A stretch of DNA of 64,000 nt, taken from Candidatus Dojkabacteria bacterium. GTDB lineage: Bacteria; Patescibacteria; Dojkabacteria; SC72; JAFGCJ01. This document shows positions 1 to 6,860 of this stretch, in pieces. Both the position numbers and the translations under genes were made by a program. How positions within the stretch are numbered: position 1 is the stretch's first letter; each line of letters starts with the position of its first letter. The notes beneath the pieces were generated by a model. It made no database searches and had not been told where the DNA came from. It saw only the letters and a program-made list of their open reading frames with translations. The stretch lies in the NCBI GenBank assembly GCA_016932785.1, contig JAFGCJ010000002.1, positions 124,001 to 188,000 of the forward strand, written 5' to 3'.

Positions 1-86
1 TTAACTGTTCCGTCTTTGTACCATTTCTTTAACCAACCCTTTTCCATTTCTGGAAAATTTGTTCTTGATTCAACATCTTTAAACAT
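1..86 (-). CDS. ileS: Isoleucyl-tRNA synthetase, N-terminal fragment (runs off the window)
   Basis: An ATG at 84-86 opens a frame that stays open to the window edge, giving 28 residues. They start MFKDVESRTNFPEMEKGW and continue LKKWYKDGT, which is the usual N-terminus of bacterial and CPR IleRS (NFP.(M/L)E...L..W). The enzyme charges tRNA-Ile. Its ATG lies 18 nt after the stop of the DUF1232 gene, so both would share one transcript. That transcript begins behind a T-box-like leader, which fits an aminoacyl-tRNA synthetase. No Shine-Dalgarno sequence is visible. The identification rests on this short stretch plus the T-box context. ValRS or LeuRS are possible but fit the opening motif less well. 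Confidence 0.75.
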   Translation of the reverse strand, partial: MFKDVESRTNFPEMEKGWLKKWYKDGTV

Positions 87-104
87 TATTTCTGTTGTTT
101 TAAT

Positions 105-329
105 TTATTTATGTGATTTATTATGTAGATACCACCGTCTAGCTATTTCTAAAATGAGAACAACCGCGTCGTCAGCTGAGCCCACAATTGGAGCAAATGC
201 CTCAGGTATAAAGTCGATTGGCGAAATTATGTATATAAGCGCTAATATCGATGGCCAGTTTTCTTTCATGAAACTACCAAACTTGGATTTCCTGTTTTTT
301 GCATGTTGTATTTGTTGTGTTTCTTCCAT
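105..329 (-). CDS. DUF1232 (YkvA-like) small membrane-associated protein
   Basis: A 74-residue protein. The core ISPIDFIPEAFAPIVGSADD is the signature of the DUF1232/YkvA family, in which a short hydrophobic helix is followed by the P-x-D-x-(I/L)-P turn and an acidic helix. The single hydrophobic segment (about residues 25-45) suggests membrane association. The function of the family is not established. The gene sits between the T-box-like leader and ileS, 18 nt before ileS, so it is probably co-regulated with isoleucyl-tRNA synthetase. The start ATG follows the terminator T-run directly. No clear ribosome site is seen. Confidence 0.85.
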   Translation of the reverse strand: MEETQQIQHAKNRKSKFGSFMKENWPSILALIYIISPIDFIPEAFAPIVGSADDAVVLILEIARRWYLHNKSHK

Positions 330-340
330 TTCTAATTATT

Positions 341-563
341 AATTAAATAAAAAAACTCGTCATTACCTGCGATTTCTCACATGTAAGGACGAGTCTCCTC
401 GCGTTACCACCTTACTTCCCCGCTAACTTATAGCGAGACTCTCAGTATTCTGCCGGAGATGGTTTTCCTACAGAACTGGGCTTTATCGGGCCACCCGTCA
501 GGTTCTAGAGCTTTGAGGCCTTCTTCCTGATGCTCAGGAGTGATTACTCCGTCATAGCTTTGA
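341..563 (-). promoter_or_regulatory. T-box riboswitch leader upstream of DUF1232-ileS
   Basis: Read on the minus strand, the leader contains an AAGGTGGTAACGCGAG element (about 409-394) matching the conserved T-box antiterminator bulge sequence. It is followed at once by a terminator: ACTCGTC about 391-385 pairs with GACGAGT about 363-357, then seven T. Upstream, a stem closing GACGGAG (551-545) against CTCCGGC (458-452) would form Stem I. An AGTA lies on its 5' side and GAAAACCATC on its 3' side, as in specifier loops. An AUC triplet (460-458) in that 3' side would suit tRNA-Ile, but I cannot fix the specifier register. The downstream ileS agrees with tRNA-sensing control. Confidence 0.75.
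347..392 (-). terminator. Intrinsic terminator of the T-box leader
   Basis: On the minus strand an ACTCGTCCTTAC arm and a GTAATGACGAGT arm form a strong hairpin followed directly by a run of seven T. It overlaps the 3' part of the T-box element, so antiterminator and terminator would be mutually exclusive. Confidence 0.8.
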
Positions 564-569
564 AGAGAT

Positions 570-598
570 ATTGTATCAGATAAGAAAATGGCTTTCAA
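570..598 (-). promoter_or_regulatory. Promoter of the T-box leader
   Basis: TTGAAA (598-593) and TACAAT (575-570) are separated by 17 nt, with TG one base before the -10, making an extended -10. The -35 overlaps the stop of the upstream unknown gene. Transcription would start near 563, at the 5' end of the T-box leader. Confidence 0.65.
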
Positions 599-1692
599 TT
601 CCAAGGCGAGGAAAATAACTCGCTCCTCTTATTATCCCTTAGTAACTTAAAGTTTGCTTCCTTTCTATACATTGCATCCGTTTGAATTGCTTTATTAACG
701 GCAGCTATTATTTGAGCTGAATCATCTGAGCCATCAAGCTCAACAGCACTGTACTCTACTAACTGTGACAGAGATGATGACATACGTAACTCATCGTTTA
801 GTCGAATAATTTGACTACTCGCTACTGTCCCAAGCAGCTCTTCGACGGTAGATAGACCCCCAGAAGGAAGTACCAGAAGAACGTGATATCTTACGAATCC
901 ATCGACTGAGAAATAGTCGAGAGGATCTCCCCCAGCAGTTATTGCTGGAATACAAGAGAGTCTCCACAGAAGATAGTGGTGGTTAAACATTTTGGGAAAT
1001 GTGTCCATAGATCTTAGGGCATTTTGAATCAAGTACTCATTTCTAGCTCCCGACATAAGATAAATTCTTCGTAGTAATGTTCTACCAATGTCTCCTCTGC
1101 ATGTAAGAATTGGCCTTGGTTCTTTCGGTTCTTTATCTCTCACAAGAAAATCTTTATCAGGATAAAACCTGGAGAGGTCATCTCCTCGAATCCATGCCGT
1201 TTCGAACACAGGTATATCGATTTCGCTAAAACTAAACATGCCATACTTAGTAAGACTATTCCAAAGCCTATTGGTTTGTAGCCATTCCCTCCAGAGAAAA
1301 GGTGTTCCAGAGGAATGGTCACTTTCAAATACTCCATCAAAAAGAGCAGATGTATTAACAAGTACCTCTGATAACAGTGCTACTTCTTCAACCCCCGGTG
1401 CCGCAACAATCTCTACCATGGTCCTATAATACGGGCACTGCATCTCTGGGCCAACAATGTTTTCCTCCGGAAATGGAATGTTTCGAGATACTGCCTTCTC
1501 TGTTATCCACTGTTGTTCTTGGACGAGATGCTTCAGTACATCCATTTGAGTCCAGCCTGTTGGTTGAAAATCGCTGTCAAGAAATGGAGAAGTTGCTTCA
1601 TATCTTTGTTTTTCGTCCATTTGAAGCCATATGCTGCTTGCAATTCCTCTAGCTTCATAAAAACCTTCTTGAGATAATCCTGGATTGGCCAT
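595..1692 (-). CDS. Hypothetical protein, about 365 residues
   Basis: I do not recognise a family. The protein is soluble, acidic and rich in aromatic residues, with no signal peptide, transmembrane segment or obvious nucleotide-binding motif. The frame can be extended to a TTG at 1725. However, a TATAAT at 1730-1735 lies only four bases before that TTG and would place the transcription start inside it. I therefore prefer the ATG at 1692 (MANPGLSQEGF), though the TTG start cannot be excluded. The gene lies alone between the yggU-like gene and the T-box leader. It resembles the other family-less proteins of the window (1053, about 506 and 259 residues) in being monocistronic with its own promoter. 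Confidence 0.6.
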   Translation of the reverse strand: MANPGLSQEGFYEARGIASSIWLQMDEKQRYEATSPFLDSDFQPTGWTQMDVLKHLVQEQQWITEKAVSRNIPFPEENIVGPEMQCPYYRTMVEIVAAPGVEEVALLSEVLVNTSALFDGVFESDHSSGTPFLWREWLQTNRLWNSLTKYGMFSFSEIDIPVFETAWIRGDDLSRFYPDKDFLVRDKEPKEPRPILTCRGDIGRTLLRRIYLMSGARNEYLIQNALRSMDTFPKMFNHHYLLWRLSCIPAITAGGDPLDYFSVDGFVRYHVLLVLPSGGLSTVEELLGTVASSQIIRLNDELRMSSSLSQLVEYSAVELDGSDDSAQIIAAVNKAIQTDAMYRKEANFKLLRDNKRSELFSSPWN

Positions 1693-1772
1693 TTGTCTAA
1701 TAGAAGAATCAAAATTTACTTCCAAATTGATTATAGACTACCGGGAAACCTATAGGCAAATACTAGATCTGA

Positions 1773-1994
1773 TTATGTGAGAGTTTCCACAAGTTTAATT
1801 CGTTTACTTTGTCCGTGCTTTATACTTATAGAAGATTTCTTTGTACTATAATAGTCGGCAAGTAATGCTATTAGTTCGTCATTAGCTTTGCCTTTCTCTG
1901 GCGCGCTTACAACACGAACTACAAGAGAATCATTATCTCTTGTTTCTACAGAAGACTTCTTGGATCTTGGAATAACTTTGACTTTTACAATCAT
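1773..1994 (-). CDS. DUF167/YggU (UPF0235) family protein
   Basis: A 73-residue protein with the family layout: an N-terminal beta strand with KVKVIPRSKKSSVE, a VRVVSAPEKGKANDELI segment (the A.P..GKAN.al... signature), and SISIKHGQSKRIKLVE near the end. Members are small alpha/beta proteins of unknown function. The start ATG overlaps the stop of ftsZ by four bases, so it is likely co-translated as the last gene of the ftsQ-ftsA-ftsZ unit. Confidence 0.88.
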   Translation of the reverse strand: MIVKVKVIPRSKKSSVETRDNDSLVVRVVSAPEKGKANDELIALLADYYSTKKSSISIKHGQSKRIKLVETLT

Positions 1995-3154
1995 TGACCT
2001 GGTGCTCTTCTCAGAAATGCAGGCACCTCAAGATCATCTTCATTCCCATCGATCTCTGGGGTATCTGGCATTACAGCTTTGGGCTTTTTCTCAGACTGAG
2101 AAGACACAGTTGTAACTTCTTCATCTATAGCCTTAGAAACCTGATCGTCACTTGCTTGTTTCTGTTGTTGAGGTCTTCTAGCAGTAGGAATAACTTGCTC
2201 ATTGGCACCAAATCCTGTCGCGAGTACAGTAATCTGGATCTCGTCCGTCATTTCTTCATCGATTGTAGCACCGAAAATAATATTTGCAGCCGGATCTACA
2301 ACATCATGAATCATATTTGAAGCCTCATCAACCTCACGCATTGTTAGATCCATCCCTCCGATTACATTCAATAAGACTCCAGTAGCACCATCGATGGACA
2401 TTTCAAGAAGCGGGCTGTTAATTGCCTCCTTGGCTGCTTCCTCAGATCTGTTCTCGCCACTTGCTCTACCAATTCCCATTAATGCTGATCCTGAATCTGA
2501 CATCACAGCCTTTACGTCAGCAAAGTCGACATTTATCAAACCGGATTGAGTGACAAGACTTGAAATACTTTTAACACCCTGCGAAAGAACTTCGTCCACC
2601 TGTCTCATTGCCTCAAGGAAGGAAATGTTTTTATCAATAATTTCCAGTAATCTCTGGTTTGGAACAACAATTAGAGTATCTACTTTGTCTTTAAGATCAT
2701 CTATTCCTTTTAAAGCAATATCCATTCTTCTCTTACCCTCGAAATGGAATGGTTTTGTTACCACGGCGACAGTAAGAGCTCCAAGATTCTTAGCAATTGA
2801 GGCTATTACTGGCGTGGCTCCAGTACCGGTTCCTCCACCCATACCACACGTTAAAAACACCATATCTGCACCTTGCAGGTGCTCGTGGATTGCATCTACA
2901 CTTTCTTCTGCAGCCTGACCTCCTAAAACTGGATCTCCGCCAACTCCAAGACCTCTGGTGAGCTCCTGACCTATCTGTAGCTGTACCGGTGCCAATGAAT
3001 TCTTTAAAGCCTGGGCATCTGTGTTTATTGAGATGAACTCAACTCCTTCAATATTGTAGTGCGAAATCATAGTATTGACTGCATTTCCGCCGCCGCCACC
3101 GACACCTACAACTTTAATCTTGGCAATAATATCTGTTGTTGGCTTTACAAGCAT
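1991..3154 (-). CDS. ftsZ: Cell division protein FtsZ
   Basis: The tubulin-like GTPase that polymerises into the Z ring. The 387-residue protein has the glycine-rich nucleotide loop near residues 17-23, the tubulin signature GGGTGTG at 106-112, and a synergy-loop region with NVDFADVK. It ends with a variable linker and a C-terminal peptide DLEVPAFLRRAPGQ, which resembles the conserved (D/E)(I/V)PAFLRR tail that binds FtsA and other partners. The length is normal. The gene lies 17 nt after ftsA and overlaps the yggU-like gene, so ftsQ, ftsA, ftsZ and yggU are probably one unit. This block is separate from the mraZ-mraY cluster some 33 kb away. Confidence 0.98.
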   Translation of the reverse strand: MLVKPTTDIIAKIKVVGVGGGGGNAVNTMISHYNIEGVEFISINTDAQALKNSLAPVQLQIGQELTRGLGVGGDPVLGGQAAEESVDAIHEHLQGADMVFLTCGMGGGTGTGATPVIASIAKNLGALTVAVVTKPFHFEGKRRMDIALKGIDDLKDKVDTLIVVPNQRLLEIIDKNISFLEAMRQVDEVLSQGVKSISSLVTQSGLINVDFADVKAVMSDSGSALMGIGRASGENRSEEAAKEAINSPLLEMSIDGATGVLLNVIGGMDLTMREVDEASNMIHDVVDPAANIIFGATIDEEMTDEIQITVLATGFGANEQVIPTARRPQQQKQASDDQVSKAIDEEVTTVSSQSEKKPKAVMPDTPEIDGNEDDLEVPAFLRRAPGQ

Positions 3155-3171
3155 TAAATAAACCTAAAATA

Positions 3172-4491
3172 TTATGGTAATAGGGATTTTACCCAGTTTA
3201 CAATGTTATTCAACAAACCTGAACCAGGAAATCCACCTTCCTTTCCGCCTCCTCCACCTTGCATAATGTCAACATCTTCAACCATTGCGTGGCGAATCAG
3301 ACCTTGAGCCGAAGCATATGCTGGGCTTGATATCTCTTCAACCATTCCAGCCAATCCTGTCGGATTTCCAACTCTTGAAGGAACACCAAAAGATTTTTGA
3401 GCAACTTTGGTAAGTTCGTACAGATCCGCACTTCCTCCAGTTACAACGACTCCTGCCGGCATTGATACGTCGAAACCTGCCTGACTAACTTGATTGGAAA
3501 TCATTTCGAAAATTTCTTCTAGCCTTGCTTCAACGATTTGTTTATATGTTGTTTTGGATAATGTCTCTTGGTCTTTTATTCCTAGTGACGCGATATTCAT
3601 CTCATCTTTATTATCAGGCTTTTCTTCTTCCTTATTTTCTTCTTTTCTTCTCTCTAGTGCTGGTTTATCAAGATCTTCATGCTTTTCTCGACTCTCGGAA
3701 GACTGAAGTAGTTTCTGGAAATTAACTTTTATCTTTTCTGCGTCTTCTAATGAAATCTGAAGTCCGATAGCAAGATCACTCGTAACATTTAAACCTCCAA
3801 GTGGGACACATCCGCTATAGGTAATTGCACCTTCCTGAAATATTGAAATACTTGTTGTTCCGCCACCGATATCGAGGAGGGTAACTCCTAATTCCTTCTC
3901 GGTATCTGTTAGAACCGACTGTGAGGATGCCCACCCATTAAATACGATGTCGTCTACGGCAAGGCCGCAATTCTGTATACATTTTACAAGATTTTGAAGC
4001 GCGGTAGTCGTCGCAGAAATGATATGAGTATCAACTTCAAGTCTTGAACCTGACATACCGATTGGGTCCTTAATCCCACCTTCCGAATCAACTAAAAATT
4101 CACGGGGAATTATGTGCAGTATTTCACGTGATGGAGGAATTGAAATCGTTCGGGCGTTTTCTATTGCCCTAAAAGTATCATCTTCTGAAATCTCTTCCTG
4201 GGATACTGCAACAACTCCACGACTGTTAATACTGGTAATGTGTTTGCCTCCAATCGATGCGTATACACTTGAAACAGTAATGCCAGCCATTCTTTCTGCA
4301 GCAGCTAAACTCTCTGCTATTGCATTTGTCGCCTCGTCGATATTGACGATGACACCTTTTTTGACTCCAGCGCTTGGATGACTGTAAACACCAATAACTT
4401 GCGGTTTTTCATTTCCCTCTGAGACAGCCGCAATAATGGTACATACTTTACTAGATCCAACGTCTAACGCGGTAATTATTCTTTTAGCCAT
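3172..4491 (-). CDS. ftsA: Cell division protein FtsA
   Basis: The actin-like ATPase that tethers FtsZ to the membrane. N-terminal ITALDVGSSKVCTII is the phosphate-1 motif, LLDIGGGTTSISI is phosphate-2, and VVTGGSADL is the adenosine motif. The C-terminal LLNNIVNWVKSLLP can form the amphipathic membrane-targeting helix. At 439 residues it is slightly longer than usual because of a highly charged insertion (Lys/Glu-rich, about residues 268-305) between the phosphate-2 region and the adenosine motif. A Gly-rich linker precedes the C-terminal helix. A TATGAT box lies 6 nt before the ATG, so the message may be leaderless. It is 17 nt upstream of ftsZ. Confidence 0.97.
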   Translation of the reverse strand: MAKRIITALDVGSSKVCTIIAAVSEGNEKPQVIGVYSHPSAGVKKGVIVNIDEATNAIAESLAAAERMAGITVSSVYASIGGKHITSINSRGVVAVSQEEISEDDTFRAIENARTISIPPSREILHIIPREFLVDSEGGIKDPIGMSGSRLEVDTHIISATTTALQNLVKCIQNCGLAVDDIVFNGWASSQSVLTDTEKELGVTLLDIGGGTTSISIFQEGAITYSGCVPLGGLNVTSDLAIGLQISLEDAEKIKVNFQKLLQSSESREKHEDLDKPALERRKEENKEEEKPDNKDEMNIASLGIKDQETLSKTTYKQIVEARLEEIFEMISNQVSQAGFDVSMPAGVVVTGGSADLYELTKVAQKSFGVPSRVGNPTGLAGMVEEISSPAYASAQGLIRHAMVEDVDIMQGGGGGKEGGFPGSGLLNNIVNWVKSLLP

Positions 4492-4581
4492 ATATCTATC
4501 ATATTCAAATTGAGCAGTTTTTTCAACCTCTATTTTTGTATAGCAGTCACCACGTAAAGGTCACCGTCAAGGTTGGTGTTT

Positions 4582-5439
4582 CTATTCTGTCACCCAATCG
4601 GTGTATTTGTCAACTCTTATAACTGGTCTTTCATAGCGAAGATCAATTTCTTTATAGGATTTATTCTTTAAAACAAGGTTTTCTCTTGTCGTGATGAAGT
4701 CTGAAATCTGATCGTTAACTGCTTTATCGGTGGTGAAAACTGCACGAGTATTGTCTTCGAATACCAGAACCACAACGTGTGACTGCGGAATAAAAGATTT
4801 CAAAACATTGAGATCGATATTCTGTTCTTTTATTTCTTCAAGTATTTTTATTAACGACTCTACCTCAATCGATCTGTAGGTTGACGCTATCTCTTTCGAA
4901 TTCAATAAAGTCACCTCGCATGTAGGTAAACCGGCTGCAACATTTGGAAGTTCATTGCAATCTGTAAGGATCTTATTCTGGTCATCAATTAGGATACAGT
5001 TCTGTTCATCATCTGATGTTTGTTCTTCATTGTTTGCAACTATTTTAATTAGTGGGGTTCTCTCTATAATTTTTACACTTAGGGTACTTGGAAACCTCTT
5101 TGAAACATATACTTCCTTAATAAATGAAAACCTTGAACTAAGATCATCTTGAATTTGCTGATTATCAACAAGAAAGATTCTCTGGCCTATATGTTCTTCA
5201 ACGATATCTCTAATATCCTGTTCATCTATATATGTTAATGCTGAAGCGTTATCTTTGCCGGAATCTTTTACATTTGGCGATCTAATTTCGACTGTGTCAA
5301 TAAAGAAAATATTCAGATTTGAAATCAAGTAGAGAACCAAAGCAGCAAACAATATTAAAAGGATAACCTTGAGGATCTTAAAAATAAGAGTGGTTTTAAT
5401 TTTTCGATAAATTTTGATCAAATTCTCGGGAATTTTCAT
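4582..5439 (-). CDS. ftsQ: Cell division protein FtsQ/DivIB (POTRA domain)
   Basis: A bitopic protein of the divisome. Residues 1-20 are basic and cytoplasmic, about 21-48 form one transmembrane helix, and the rest is extracytoplasmic. The POTRA domain follows the helix (FFIDTVEIRSPNV ... IDEQDIRDIVEEHIGQRIFLVD ... FSFIKEVYVSKRFPSTLSVKI). The FtsQ/DivIB domain with a C-terminal DLRYERPVIRV segment comes after it. At 285 residues the length is typical. It is upstream of ftsA on the same strand with about 90 nt between. A TATAAG box 8 nt before the ATG suggests the start of this transcription unit and a leaderless message. Confidence 0.93.
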   Translation of the reverse strand: MKIPENLIKIYRKIKTTLIFKILKVILLILFAALVLYLISNLNIFFIDTVEIRSPNVKDSGKDNASALTYIDEQDIRDIVEEHIGQRIFLVDNQQIQDDLSSRFSFIKEVYVSKRFPSTLSVKIIERTPLIKIVANNEEQTSDDEQNCILIDDQNKILTDCNELPNVAAGLPTCEVTLLNSKEIASTYRSIEVESLIKILEEIKEQNIDLNVLKSFIPQSHVVVLVFEDNTRAVFTTDKAVNDQISDFITTRENLVLKNKSYKEIDLRYERPVIRVDKYTDWVTE

Positions 5440-5702
5440 ATTCTCATCTTATATTAAATACTTCATAAGCACAAAACAATGAGAGACCCGTAGAGTTTAT
5501 CTGTAACTTTGTTAAAAGGTAAATGTACGGTTAATTGCCACCAATAAGTGTCGATAAATACAGACAACAATTTAATATGAATAGATCTTCTATAATAGTG
5601 ATTTTTTAGTAAAAATATTATATAATGACGACGTCCTTTAACAGAATCCCTACGACTTGACTATGACAACTATAAGATGTCGTAAAATAATGGAGGTGCG
5701 TC

Positions 5703-6293
5703 ATGAAACGAATCGCTCTGACTGTTTTTCCTGCACTGCTTCTAGCAATCGCGTTAACCATCGTATTTCAGCCCGGCGTGAAGGCCGACCAGGATCTGGT
5801 CACAACTCCCTTGGAAATTCTCGAACAGAAAGCTTATGACGACATAACAATAACAATCTCTTACAATGATCAAAGCAATGACATGTTTCTTACGTTCGAG
5901 TCAACAAATGAAGAGCTGGAACTCCTCGGCTTTTCTATAGCCGGAGTCTACTACACCAATGGAACGAAGGCAGGAGAGATCCCCTGCGGAACAAGGCTGA
6001 TTGAGACCGAGGGAAACGTGGGTAATCCATATGTTGGATTTTCATCTTATCTGTCTGAGACTATTTCGGAGACCGTCTTTGCTCCTGTTACAATTACGGT
6101 CGAGGCACCCGCTGCAATTACATACCAGTTGTCTTACCTGCAATACTACGAGCACCTGGTTGTCTCGCACGTCGAAACAGATGGGTACGTATGGATACCG
6201 ATACAAGAGGCGGAATGGAGGTATACAGACGACCACTTCGTAGGGTTGGTCGATCGATCGATCTTCTTACCCCTCGTCCTTCGAGAGGACTGA
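5703..6293 (+). CDS. Secreted protein with signal peptide and C-terminal FLPLVLR tail
   Basis: A 196-residue protein with a signal peptide (MKR, then a hydrophobic stretch ALTVFPALLLAIALTIVF, and a probable cleavage site after VKA). I do not recognise the mature domain. It is beta-rich with many Thr and Tyr, perhaps an immunoglobulin- or DUF-type extracellular fold. It ends SIFLPLVLRED. Secreted proteins of Chloroflexota often end with a similar (V/I)(F/Y)LPLV(L/V)R sequence, from my knowledge of those proteomes. Unlike almost every other gene here it has a near-perfect Shine-Dalgarno sequence (GGAGGTG at 5692-5698). Its codons are richer in G and C. Horizontal origin is plausible. A TATAAT at 5621-5626 is a candidate -10. 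Confidence 0.75.
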   Translation: MKRIALTVFPALLLAIALTIVFQPGVKADQDLVTTPLEILEQKAYDDITITISYNDQSNDMFLTFESTNEELELLGFSIAGVYYTNGTKAGEIPCGTRLIETEGNVGNPYVGFSSYLSETISETVFAPVTITVEAPAAITYQLSYLQYYEHLVVSHVETDGYVWIPIQEAEWRYTDDHFVGLVDRSIFLPLVLRED

Positions 6294-6314
6294 AGTTAAA
6301 GGACACTGCCCAGG

Positions 6315-6363
6315 TACCGGACGGACAGGCACTACGCCTTTCTACATCAACGTCCGTCCGGTA
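6315..6363. repeat. Long perfect inverted repeat after the secreted-protein gene
   Basis: TACCGGACGGAC (6315-6326) is repeated exactly in reverse complement at 6352-6363, giving a 12-bp GC-rich stem. The 25-nt loop itself contains a small AGGC/GCCT hairpin. There is no T-run after it, so it is not a textbook intrinsic terminator. It lies 22 nt after the stop codon and may terminate or protect the message. Confidence 0.7.
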
Positions 6364-6566
6364 TCGAGCAAAATAATTATTTATATCCCTTGTTTAAAAC
6401 ACGGTATTTTTCCACTTTTATTGACCAACTTAGGAAACCTTTTACTACAATAAGGTAACAGCACGTGAACGTTTGTGGAAATGCCATGCTAGCCGGAGCG
6501 AGGGAACACCACTACCCCTTGAGTAACGTGATTGCTGCTCGTAGTTGCTCTTTTCACTCGCAAACG
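6364..6566. other. Intergenic region without recognised gene
   Basis: About 200 nt between the palindrome and tRNA-Gly. I looked for SRP RNA, tmRNA and RNase P signatures on both strands and saw none. A short CTCG-TTTG-CGAG hairpin lies just downstream of the tRNA-Gly gene (6557-6568 region). No supported ORF is present. Confidence 0.5.
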
Positions 6567-6640
6567 AGCGAGAGACGGGAGTCGAACCCGCGACCTTCAC
6601 TTTGGCAAAGTGACGTTCTAGCCAACTGAACTACTCTCGC
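6567..6640 (-). tRNA. tRNA-Gly (anticodon GCC)
   Basis: A 74-nt cloverleaf with acceptor GCGAGAG/CTCTCGC and D arm with AGTTGGCTAGA. The anticodon stem TCACT/AGTGA encloses loop TTGCCAA (GCC), and the T arm is CGGGTTCGACTCCCG. The discriminator base is U, as in bacterial tRNA-Gly. CCA is not encoded. Confidence 0.95.
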
Positions 6641-6692
6641 AGAACATCAAAGTCAAAAAAGAGCTTATCAGATAATCATTTCAAAAACAAAA

Positions 6693-6765
6693 TGCCGAGG
6701 ACCAGAATCGAACTGGTGACCCTACGATTTTCAGTCGTATGCTCTACCAACTGAGCTACCTCGGC
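6693..6765 (-). tRNA. tRNA-Phe (anticodon GAA)
   Basis: A 73-nt cloverleaf with acceptor GCCGAGG/CCTCGGC, D arm AGCTCAGTTGGTAGAGC, anticodon stem TACGA/TCGTA enclosing CTGAAAA (GAA), and T arm CCAGTTCGATTCTGG. The discriminator is A. CCA is not encoded. It lies 52 nt upstream of tRNA-Gly on the same strand and is probably co-transcribed with it. Confidence 0.95.
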
Positions 6766-6823
6766 TTCCTGGTAAATATGCCAGCAAAATTGTTACATGT
6801 CAATATTTTCAAGGAGTTATAGT

Positions 6824-6852
6824 TTGTACATCTATTAATGTTTGATTATAAT
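6824..6852 (+). promoter_or_regulatory. Leaderless promoter of the tsaC-tsaE fusion gene
   Basis: TTGTAC at 6824-6829 and TATAAT at 6847-6852 are separated by 17 nt. The ATG at 6861 is only 8 nt after the -10 box, so transcription would begin at or next to the start codon. Confidence 0.65.
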
Positions 6853-6860
6853 CGCAATTA

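Noticed and set aside
1693..1725. TTG start of the unknown protein at 595-1692
   Set aside because: A TATAAT four bases before the TTG would put the transcription start inside the codon. Kept only as an alternative.
6420..6566. SRP RNA, 6S RNA or similar small RNA
   Set aside because: No conserved SRP apical loop, tmRNA ends or RNase P motifs on either strand.
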